Below are positions 1 through 5,354 of a stretch of 5,354 nucleotides of DNA, one piece after another. Within the stretch, counting starts at the first letter, position 1, and each line of letters begins with the position of its first letter. The position numbers and the translations under genes were made by a program. The stretch covers positions 1 through 5,354 of the forward strand of contig CATZPU010000102.1 in NCBI GenBank assembly GCA_958422845.1. Direction: 5' to 3'. This DNA is from an uncultured Lachnospiraceae bacterium (GTDB lineage: Bacteria > Bacillota > Clostridia > Lachnospirales > Lachnospiraceae). Below the pieces are notes generated by a model. It did not search any database, was not told where the DNA came from, and saw nothing but the letters and a program-made list of their open reading frames with translations.

Positions 1-577
1 AGATACGTACGATCATTGCTTCTTTTCCCACGATACCTGAAATATAGTCGAGCCTTTCTTTGAAATCGAGCGGCCAGTCGGCAGCCTCGGAGGCAAGGTA
101 TTCTTCAAACGTAAACGACTTTTTCATTTCTTTGACGCGCTGTGCGTACATGGACTGTACAAAGGAGTCCTGACGGCGCAGATAGACAATAAGCTTCAGA
201 TCGAGACCGCGGCTTGCAAGGTCATCTTTCAGATCGGGCCAGAAATTTTCGCGTTTCCGACTGATCTTCCAGATCCCTTCGTCTGAGATGAGGATCTTGT
301 CATACGTGTTTCCAAGCTCGGCGATACGGTCAAGCGTCGGGGCGTACTCTTCTGCGGGGCGGGAGAAATCCCGCTTTCCGCCGGAGGTATCCGGCGCGAT
401 CAGAAAGCGTCCGTTTTTGCGGAAACTAAGATGAGCGCTTGCATTTTTGTAGTGCAGTCCAAAATCGGGATAGGCGATTCCGTGCTGCGCAAGGACGTCG
501 GTGTTGTTGTATAAAAAGTACTGGAGCACCGTTGAGCCCGTTTTGGGCAGTCCGATGTGTAAGTAAACAGTCGCCAT
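1..577 (-). CDS. Sulfotransferase-like protein, N-terminal part (3' end outside window)
   Basis: The first 192 codons are present and the gene continues past the left edge. Translating the minus strand from the ATG at 577 gives an open frame starting MATVYLHIGLPKTGSTVLQ. PKTGST (residues 11-16) matches the 5'-phosphosulfate-binding P-loop of PAPS-dependent sulfotransferases. YLRRQDSFVQS (132-142) fits the 3'-phosphate-binding motif, with an Arg followed eight residues later by a Ser. An ISDEGIW segment (97-103) aligns with LSDERLW in the upstream neighbour. The predicted role is transfer of sulfate from PAPS to an unknown acceptor, probably in the cytosol, since no signal peptide or membrane segment is visible in this part. 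The start is supported by AGGAG at 586-590, eight bases upstream. The gene lies 33 bases after the preceding sulfotransferase gene and is clearly its paralogue. Family assignment is fairly secure; the acceptor is unknown. Confidence 0.85.
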   Translation of the reverse strand, partial: MATVYLHIGLPKTGSTVLQYFLYNNTDVLAQHGIAYPDFGLHYKNASAHLSFRKNGRFLIAPDTSGGKRDFSRPAEEYAPTLDRIAELGNTYDKILISDEGIWKISRKRENFWPDLKDDLASRGLDLKLIVYLRRQDSFVQSMYAQRVKEMKKSFTFEEYLASEAADWPLDFKERLDYISGIVGKEAMIVRI

Positions 578-610
578 AGTAAAATCTCCTGTTGCTGCTT
601 TTGCAAAAAT

Positions 611-1756
611 TTATTTTTTCCGCATGATATGCTTTGCAGTTTTCATCGGATGCTTTGCCATATCGGTGATCTTATTGAGACGCGCCTTGTTTGCAGCTAC
701 GCCTGCTTTTAGCTTTTCTATCTCTTCCTGCTGGTTCATGGCGATCTGCGTGAAATAGCGGATAATATCCTCATACATGTACGGATTGTTTTCTGTCCAT
801 TTGTCCAGTTCTTTGATCTTCATATCAAAAAGAGGGCCTTCGCGGTGCAGATATTCTCTTGCGACCTTGTTATTGCTCTCCTCGTATTTTGCAAGAAACT
901 CTTTTAATTCTTCCACAGAGAACATGGAGCATGGATAATCCGGATTCTTTCCTGCGGCGCACTGACGGATCGCTTTTCCAAAAAGATCGCCGTCGCCGCC
1001 CTCATAACCGGGAGTGTTGTTGACGATGCGCTTGATCTCCTGCAGATTGAGCGTCAGCGAAGGATTCGGATCTTCAGGAGCGATCACAAAGGAATCGTCC
1101 CATGTAAGGTCGATCGCATCGAGGAAGTCTGTGTAGATATTTCCGCCGTCGCGTTCCAGCCATGCGCGGTCGTAGATACGTACCTTGATATTTTCTTTGC
1201 CGATCACGGCTGCGATTTTCTCAAGAAGCCAGTAGTAATCGAGTACGATGCCCGGTGTGTCTTTTTCAAGCCATTCCTTCCAGCGGTACTGTCCGTATGC
1301 GCCCTCAAAGCCGTTCTTGATCATCTGATTGCGCCATGAAGTAGCAAAGACGTCCTGACGGCGCAGATAAACGATCATTTTTACTACGTAGCCGTGTTTT
1401 TCGGAGTGCTCCTTAAGAACGTTCCAGTAAGCAAAGAGCGGTCCCTTTGACGCGTGCCAGAGACGCTCATCAGAAAGTACGACATGGTCGTATTTGCGAA
1501 AAGCGTCCTCGACTAAAGCAAGGCCTTCCTGCATCAGACGCGTCTCTTCGTCCTTGAGGCGGTTGCCCTCCTCGTCGCGGACGACACCTACGAGAAAATG
1601 TCCGTTGCGGCGGCGGTTGATGTGTTTGTATTTGTATTCAAAAAACGGATATTCATAGCCTTTTTTGTTCAGTACCTTACGGTTCTTCAGACAAAAGACC
1701 TGCAGGGCAGTCGTGCCTGTCTTTGGCTGCCCTACATGTACGTATAATGTTTTCAT
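611..1756 (-). CDS. Sulfotransferase-like protein with C-terminal helical, basic tail
   Basis: This is a complete 381-residue protein predicted to transfer sulfate from PAPS to an unidentified acceptor. PKTGTT (residues 11-16) is the 5'-phosphosulfate-binding loop. YLRRQDVFATS (130-140) carries the Arg and Ser of the 3'-phosphate-binding motif. LSDERLW (94-100) and VIGKENIKVRIYDR (184-197) are shared with the downstream paralogue. Residues about 330-365 look helical and possibly coiled-coil (NQQEEIEKLK, then ANKARLNKI), and the protein ends in a Lys/His/Arg-rich tail (AKHPMKTAKHIMRKK). This tail could mediate oligomerisation or contact with an acidic membrane or glycan, which is inference. 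No signal peptide or transmembrane segment is seen. The gene starts 34 bases after the cysNC stop, consistent with PAPS being made and used by one operon. The ATG at 1756 is served by AGGAGG at 1769-1774. The sulfotransferase fold is confident; the substrate (glycan, lipid or small molecule) is not. Confidence 0.87.
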   Translation of the reverse strand: MKTLYVHVGQPKTGTTALQVFCLKNRKVLNKKGYEYPFFEYKYKHINRRRNGHFLVGVVRDEEGNRLKDEETRLMQEGLALVEDAFRKYDHVVLSDERLWHASKGPLFAYWNVLKEHSEKHGYVVKMIVYLRRQDVFATSWRNQMIKNGFEGAYGQYRWKEWLEKDTPGIVLDYYWLLEKIAAVIGKENIKVRIYDRAWLERDGGNIYTDFLDAIDLTWDDSFVIAPEDPNPSLTLNLQEIKRIVNNTPGYEGGDGDLFGKAIRQCAAGKNPDYPCSMFSVEELKEFLAKYEESNNKVAREYLHREGPLFDMKIKELDKWTENNPYMYEDIIRYFTQIAMNQQEEIEKLKAGVAANKARLNKITDMAKHPMKTAKHIMRKK

Positions 1757-1768
1757 CCTTGAAAAAAT

Positions 1769-1774
1769 CCTCCT
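1769..1774 (-). promoter_or_regulatory. Ribosome binding site of the 381-residue sulfotransferase gene
   Basis: A full AGGAGG on the minus strand lies 12 bases before the ATG at 1756, slightly further than usual. No in-frame alternative start exists between them (the upstream codons read TTT, TCA, AGG), so the ATG at 1756 stands. The same leader carries GCAGCAAC (1782-1789), also found just before the ribosome binding site of the downstream paralogue. Confidence 0.7.
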
Positions 1775-1790
1775 GATGATGGTTGCTGCG

Positions 1791-3629
1791 TTACTGCTGT
1801 TTTATAAACCGTGCTTCCAGCGCTTCAATGATCTTATCCACACATTCCTCTACTTCCATATTGGTCGTGTCGATCGTCACATCTGCCTGTTCCGGCGCTT
1901 CGTACGGACTGGAAACGCCTGTGAAGTTCGGAATCTGTCCGGAACGGGCTTTTTTGTAAAGTCCTTTAATGTCTCGTCTTTCGCACTCTTCAAGCGGTGT
2001 GCTGATGTACACCTCAAAGAAGCTGTCATTTCCTATAATATCGCGCGCAGTCCTTCTGTCTCTGCGGTACGGCGAGATGAAGGAAGTGATCGTGATCAGA
2101 CCGGCGTCGTTCATCAGCTTGGAAACCTCAGAGATGCGGCGGATATTCTCGATTCGGTCGGACTCTTTGAAGCCGAGGTTGCGGTTCAGTCCCATACGGA
2201 TATTATCGCCGTCAAGCATCATCGTGTGTCTGCCAAGTGAGACGAGACGTTTTTCCAGTGCGTTTGCAACGGTAGACTTTCCGGAACCGGACAGACCTGT
2301 CATCCAGATCGTCACGGGCTCCTGCCCCTTCTGATTTGCACGGAATTCGCGCGTTACGTCGAGCTTCTGCCATGTCAGATTGTCAGAACGTCTCAGGCTG
2401 TGCAGCACGACGCCGCAGGCAGAGGTCATATTTGTAACGCGGTCGATCAGGATCAGAGAACCGAGCGCCTGATTGTTTTTGAATTTTTCGTATACGATCT
2501 TGTCCGATACGGAAATATCGCACTGAGCGATCTCGTTTTTGTAAGTCGTATCAGCAGGAATCTCATTTCCCGTATTGACGTCGATCTTATGGCTGATATT
2601 CATGACAACAGCCGGTATCTGCTTCGTGCCGAGCTTGAGGATATAGTTCTTTCCTGCTACAAGCGGCGTGTCGTCCATCCACAGAAGCTTCGCGGTAAGA
2701 AGCGTGCCTACGTACGGCTGCGTATCCCTGACGAGGACGCAGCCCCTCGATACGTCCATCTCCCGGTCAAGAGAGATCGTGACTGCGTGGCCGCGCTCTG
2801 CTTCCTCGACGTCGCGTCCGGCATCAATAATCCTGCTTACGACTGCCTTTTCGTTGGATGGAAGCGAGGTGATCTCATCGCCGACCTTGACGGAGCCTGT
2901 CTCGATCTGTCCCTGAAAACCGCGGAACGTGCGGTCAGGACGGCAGACTCTCTGTACAGGCATCGTGAATGCGTAATCGTCTTCCTCTGTCGCAACGTTG
3001 ATATTTTCAAGGTAGGTCAGAAGAGAAGTACCTCTGTACCACGGCATACGGGAGGACTTGAGCGTGACATTGTCGCCCTCCGTCGCGGAGACCGGAAGGA
3101 TCTTCATGGATGCAAAATCATATTCGGACATCATCTGGCGGATGTCGCGTGCGATCTTGTCAAAACGATTTTCGTCAAAGTCGATCAGGTCCATTTTGTT
3201 TACTGCGAAGATGAAGTGCTGAATACCCATCATCGAGCAGATGCGCGTATGGCGTCTCGTCTGAACGAGAACTCCGTGCGTCGCGTCTACAAGAATGATA
3301 GCCAGATCGGCAAAGGAAGCGCCGACTGCCATGTTTCTCGTATATTCCTCATGTCCCGGTGTGTCTGCAACGATGAAGGAACGTTTTTCTGTCGTAAAAT
3401 AGCGGTAAGCAACGTCGATCGTAATGCCCTGCTCGCGCTCTGCCATCAGACCGTCAAGCAGAAGAGAGTAGTCGATCGCGCCGCCGCGGGAACCCATCTG
3501 GCTGTCAAGCTCCAGAGCCTGTTCCTGATCTGCAAAGAGAAGCTTTGCATCGTAAAGCATATGTCCGATCAGTGTGGACTTTCCGTCGTCCACGCTGCCG
3601 CAGGTGATAAATTTCAGAAGACTATTCAT
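1791..3629 (-). CDS. cysNC: Bifunctional sulfate adenylyltransferase GTPase subunit / APS kinase (CysN-CysC fusion)
   Basis: This 612-residue fusion catalyses two steps. Its N-terminal GTPase couples GTP hydrolysis to APS synthesis by CysD, and its C-terminal kinase phosphorylates APS to PAPS. The EF-Tu-like GTPase shows G1 GSVDDGKST (11-19), the switch region REQGITIDVAY (65-75), G3 DTPGHEEY (89-96), G4 NKMD (144-147) and G5 SAT (181-183). Beta-barrel domains follow to about 415. The APS kinase domain has its own P-loop GLSGSGKST (445-453), DGDNIRMGLNRNLGF (473-487), ISPYRRDR (518-525) and KKARSGQIPNFTGVSSPYE (559-577). Ser519 falls where E. coli CysC carries its phosphorylated serine. All key motifs are intact, so both activities are expected. 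The start codon overlaps the cysD stop by one base (TAATG), with GGGAGGG at 3639-3645, indicating translational coupling and matched subunit synthesis. NodQ of rhizobia has the same architecture. Confidence 0.96.
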   Translation of the reverse strand: MNSLLKFITCGSVDDGKSTLIGHMLYDAKLLFADQEQALELDSQMGSRGGAIDYSLLLDGLMAEREQGITIDVAYRYFTTEKRSFIVADTPGHEEYTRNMAVGASFADLAIILVDATHGVLVQTRRHTRICSMMGIQHFIFAVNKMDLIDFDENRFDKIARDIRQMMSEYDFASMKILPVSATEGDNVTLKSSRMPWYRGTSLLTYLENINVATEEDDYAFTMPVQRVCRPDRTFRGFQGQIETGSVKVGDEITSLPSNEKAVVSRIIDAGRDVEEAERGHAVTISLDREMDVSRGCVLVRDTQPYVGTLLTAKLLWMDDTPLVAGKNYILKLGTKQIPAVVMNISHKIDVNTGNEIPADTTYKNEIAQCDISVSDKIVYEKFKNNQALGSLILIDRVTNMTSACGVVLHSLRRSDNLTWQKLDVTREFRANQKGQEPVTIWMTGLSGSGKSTVANALEKRLVSLGRHTMMLDGDNIRMGLNRNLGFKESDRIENIRRISEVSKLMNDAGLITITSFISPYRRDRRTARDIIGNDSFFEVYISTPLEECERRDIKGLYKKARSGQIPNFTGVSSPYEAPEQADVTIDTTNMEVEECVDKIIEALEARFIKQQ

Positions 3630-4531
3630 TAGAAATAACCCTCCCTTTTTCTTTTTTCCATACTTGCGGAACCGCCGTCGCTGTCAATCACGCGACTTGT
3701 ACGCTCGGAAGAAACAGCGCTTAAGGTTTCGTCAATAATCTCATCGAGTGTCGTTGCCGTACTCTCCACGCCGCCGGTCAGCGGATAGCAGCCGAGCGTA
3801 CGGAAACGGATCATTCCATGCTCGATCTTTTCGTCGTCTTTTAATTTCATGCGGTCATCATCGACCATGATAATATTGCCGTTCCTGCGCACGAAAGGCC
3901 GTTCCTTGGCAAAGTAGAGCGGAACGATGTCAATATTTTCCTGACGAATGTACTGCCAGATATCTGTCTCAGTCCAGTTGGAGATCGGGAATACACGGAT
4001 CTCCTCGCCCTGCTGGATTCTCGTATTGTAGAGCTTCCACATTTCAGGACGCTGATTTTTCGGGTCCCACGCATGATTGGAGTTGCGGAAAGAGAAAATA
4101 CGCTCTTTGGCGCGGGATTTCTCCTCGTCGCGGCGTCCGCCGCCAAATGCCGCCGTAAAGCCGTATTTGTCAAGCGCCTGCTTGAGCGCCTGTGTTTTCA
4201 TGATGTCTGTATAGGCTGCGCCGTGATCGAACGGATTGATTCCCTGAGCCACGCCGTCCTGATTGATATATTCAAGCATCTCAATGCCGTATTTCTTTGC
4301 GACCTGATCACGAAATTCGATCATTTCACGGAATTTCCATGTCGTATTTACGTGGAGGAACGGGAAAGGCGGCTTTTCAGGATAGAAAGCCTTGATAGCC
4401 AGATGCAGCATGACGGAAGAATCTTTTCCGATCGAGTAGAGCATTACCGGCTTCTCGGATTCGGCAGCGACCTCGCGCATAATGTATATGGCTTCTGCCT
4501 CGAGCTCGTCAAGATGTGTCATATTACTCAT
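3629..4531 (-). CDS. cysD: Sulfate adenylyltransferase subunit 2 (ATP sulfurylase catalytic subunit)
   Basis: This 300-residue cytosolic enzyme forms APS and pyrophosphate from ATP and sulfate, working as a heterodimer with the CysN domain encoded next. It belongs to the PP-loop ATP pyrophosphatase family: SIGKDSS (33-39) is the PP-loop. Further CysD hallmarks are [15 protein letters not shown] (130-144), [11 protein letters not shown] (185-195), [16 protein letters not shown] (242-257) and the terminal [11 protein letters not shown]. Its length matches E. coli CysD (about 302 residues), and no key residue appears to be missing. The ATG at 4531 has AAGGAG at 4540-4545, eight bases upstream. 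It is the first gene of the leftward cluster. No sulfate- or PAPS-reducing gene accompanies it here, so its APS probably feeds PAPS-dependent sulfation. NodP is the rhizobial counterpart. Confidence 0.96.
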   Translation of the reverse strand: MSNMTHLDELEAEAIYIMREVAAESEKPVMLYSIGKDSSVMLHLAIKAFYPEKPPFPFLHVNTTWKFREMIEFRDQVAKKYGIEMLEYINQDGVAQGINPFDHGAAYTDIMKTQALKQALDKYGFTAAFGGGRRDEEKSRAKERIFSFRNSNHAWDPKNQRPEMWKLYNTRIQQGEEIRVFPISNWTETDIWQYIRQENIDIVPLYFAKERPFVRRNGNIIMVDDDRMKLKDDEKIEHGMIRFRTLGCYPLTGGVESTATTLDEIIDETLSAVSSERTSRVIDSDGGSASMEKRKREGYF

Positions 4532-4623
4532 AGTAACTACTCCTTGTCTTTGTGGTATTCTTTGCGAATGACACTGCGTACAGAAAAAGGCTTTTGTACA
4601 CTGACCATATCGTAAAAGAAGAT

Positions 4624-4681
4624 TGTGATGGAAATATGAAAAAGTTCAGGGTATTATGATTGACAACATATTTCCATCACA
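4624..4681. repeat. Perfect 15-base inverted repeat, candidate operator pair
   Basis: The left arm TGTGATGGAAATATG (4624-4638) is the exact reverse complement of the right arm CATATTTCCATCACA (4667-4681), separated by 28 bases. Fifteen matching bases in a short spacer are unlikely by chance. The right arm lies within the 17-base spacer of a candidate promoter, and the gap between arms contains the TTGACA hexamer. This fits a pair of protein-binding sites better than an intrinsic terminator, since the loop is long and no uninterrupted T-run follows directly. In RNA it could also form a long hairpin. The binding protein is unknown. Confidence 0.75.
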
Positions 4682-4688
4682 TTATTTT
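4660..4688 (+). promoter_or_regulatory. Candidate sigma-70-type promoter for the response regulator gene
   Basis: A consensus -35 TTGACA at 4660-4665 is followed after 17 bases by TATTTT at 4683-4688, which matches the -10 consensus at four of six positions. This would give a leader of about 100 bases before the regulator ATG. An alternative -10, TATATT at 4694-4699, pairs with the weaker -35 TTTCCA at 4671-4676, also 17 bases apart. The right arm of the inverted repeat overlaps both arrangements, so a bound protein could block initiation. Confidence 0.45.
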
Positions 4689-4690
4689 TG

Positions 4691-4726
4691 TAGTATATTT
4701 TTGAACGTATGTAGATTATTATACTA
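4691..4726. repeat. Short 7-base inverted repeat in the regulator leader
   Basis: TAGTATA (4691-4697) and TATACTA (4720-4726) are exact reverse complements separated by 22 bases. The sequence is very AT-rich, so a chance match is plausible. If real, it could be a second regulator-binding site downstream of the candidate promoter. Confidence 0.3.
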
Positions 4727-4793
4727 AGATATAGATGCATTTACAAGGTTTTTTGCGTTTTATTCTTTCAGACTTACGAATGGAGTGTGCCAA

Positions 4794-5354
4794 ATGAGAA
4801 AAAATCAGATTCTGATCGTGGAAGATGAAGAAAAGTTAGCGAGGACGATGTCGGATTATCTGAAGCTTCAGGGATATGAGGTAATATGTGCGGCGGACGG
4901 TCCGGAGGCTTTGACTGCGTTTTTTCAGAATCAGAAAGAGGTCGATCTGATTTTGCTTGATGTCATGCTTCCGACGATGGACGGATATGAGGTGCTGCAG
5001 GAGATCAGAAGAGTTGTAGATGTTCCGGTCATTATGATGACGGCACGGTCCTCTATAGAGGATCAGATGAGCGGTTTTGAGCGCGGGGCGGACGATTATA
5101 TCACAAAGCCGTATACGCTGGAGCTGGTGAGGCTGCATATCGAGGCTTTGCTAAAGCGGGCGGGAAAGCTGAAAAACAGCATAGAATTCGGCAACATCAG
5201 CGTAGACCTTGCCGGACAGAAGGTATTCTGGAAGGGTACTTACGTGGAAACGACGCGCAAGGAGTTTGAGCTTCTTGTTTATTTTATTGAACACAGCGAT
5301 GTGGTGCTTGCGCGCAATACGATACTTGACGCTGTGTGGGGTTACGACTATGTA
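4794..5354 (+). CDS. OmpR/PhoB-family two-component response regulator (C-terminus outside window)
   Basis: The first 187 codons are present and the frame runs off the right edge. The receiver domain (about residues 4-120) has the acidic pocket VEDEE (9-13), the phospho-acceptor Asp56 in DLILLDVMLP (51-60), Thr83 in MMTAR and Lys105 in DDYITKP (100-106). All residues needed for phosphorylation and switching are present. A winged-helix DNA-binding domain begins near residue 128, with TRKEFELLVYF (154-164) and AVWGYDYV at the truncated end; the recognition helix and terminal hairpin lie beyond the window. It should bind DNA as a dimer when phosphorylated by a sensor kinase, whose gene commonly follows such regulators. 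The start has GGAG at 4782-4785, eight bases upstream. It is transcribed divergently from the sulfation cluster, so control of that cluster or of itself is possible but not shown. Confidence 0.94.
   Translation, partial: MRKNQILIVEDEEKLARTMSDYLKLQGYEVICAADGPEALTAFFQNQKEVDLILLDVMLPTMDGYEVLQEIRRVVDVPVIMMTARSSIEDQMSGFERGADDYITKPYTLELVRLHIEALLKRAGKLKNSIEFGNISVDLAGQKVFWKGTYVETTRKEFELLVYFIEHSDVVLARNTILDAVWGYDYV

Larger units (their letters stand above)
4532..4793. promoter_or_regulatory. Divergent intergenic region between cysD and the response regulator gene
   Basis: This 262-base spacer must hold the promoters for both the leftward sulfation cluster and the rightward regulator gene. It is markedly AT-rich from about 4605 to 4770, unlike the flanking coding DNA. 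It contains a 15-base perfect inverted repeat, a 7-base inverted repeat and one promoter-like sequence facing right. No convincing promoter was found facing cysD. The best leftward hexamers, such as TTGTCA at 4666-4661 or CATAAT at 4658-4653, lack a properly spaced partner. No riboswitch, tRNA or T-box architecture was recognised, though this was judged by eye only. Confidence 0.7.

Noticed and set aside
400..606. A 68-codon minus-strand frame overlapping the partial sulfotransferase
   Set aside because: It is a different frame of the same strand. The sulfotransferase frame has a good ribosome binding site and the PAPS-binding motif, whereas this one has neither.
1665..2334. Plus-strand open frames of 191 and 121 codons opposite the end of cysNC
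   Set aside because: They overlap the APS kinase domain and each other, and encode low-complexity protein without motifs. They are shadows of the real gene.
2400..3632. A 410-codon open frame on the plus strand, antisense to almost half of cysNC and ending just past its start
   Set aside because: Its translation shows no recognisable domain, and it lies opposite a gene with every expected CysN motif. Such shadow frames arise when the sense strand rarely uses codons that read as stops in reverse.
4578..4599. Weak hairpin in the cysD leader, GTACA pairing with TGTAC around a T-rich loop
   Set aside because: Only five base pairs plus a broken inner stem, centred on the self-complementary GTAC. 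There is no terminator-like T-run after the stem and no antiterminator partner was found.
4073..4615. A 180-codon plus-strand frame running from within cysD into the divergent spacer
   Set aside because: It lies antisense to the conserved N-terminal half of CysD and has no recognisable domain. It also ends within the regulatory spacer.
4624..4690. The 15-base inverted repeat read as an intrinsic terminator with ATTATTTTT after it
   Set aside because: The loop is 28 bases, the stem is AT-rich near the loop and the T-run is interrupted. No rightward gene ends upstream of it. An operator role fits better.
4780..4797. Tiny frame MECAK whose TGA overlaps the regulator ATG (ATGA)
   Set aside because: It has no ribosome binding site, and its own GGAG serves the regulator start. 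Five codons with such an overlap are easily due to chance.

Overview
The window looks like chromosomal DNA from a low-to-mid GC Gram-positive anaerobe, probably Clostridia and perhaps Lachnospiraceae. This is inferred from strong AGGAG/AGGAGG ribosome binding sites at every gene, an OmpR/PhoB-type response regulator of Firmicute flavour, and roughly balanced base composition with an AT-rich intergenic spacer. No rRNA or other phylogenetic marker is present, so the assignment is tentative.

The left 4.5 kb is one leftward (minus-strand) gene cluster. In transcription order it holds cysD (ATP sulfurylase catalytic subunit), a cysN/cysC fusion (sulfurylase GTPase joined to APS kinase), a complete 381-residue sulfotransferase-like gene, and a second related sulfotransferase-like gene that runs off the left edge. 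cysD and cysNC overlap by one base (TAATG). The next two gaps are only 34 and 33 bases and contain nothing but ribosome binding sites, so the four genes are very probably co-transcribed.

Together the genes form a complete route from sulfate to a sulfated product. CysD and the CysN domain make APS from ATP and sulfate, the CysC domain phosphorylates it to PAPS, and the two sulfotransferase-like proteins probably spend PAPS on an acceptor. No APS/PAPS reductase or sulfite reductase gene is visible. The arrangement resembles dedicated sulfation modules such as rhizobial nodPQ with nodH more than an assimilatory cysteine pathway. The acceptor cannot be read from the sequence.

A 262-base AT-rich spacer (4532-4793) separates this cluster from a divergent, plus-strand OmpR/PhoB-family response regulator truncated by the right edge. 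The spacer holds a perfect 15-base inverted repeat. Its right arm sits within the spacer of a candidate sigma-70 promoter (TTGACA, 17 bases, TATTTT) for the regulator gene, which suggests an operator. No CRISPR array, tRNA, rRNA, insertion sequence or terminator was recognised.
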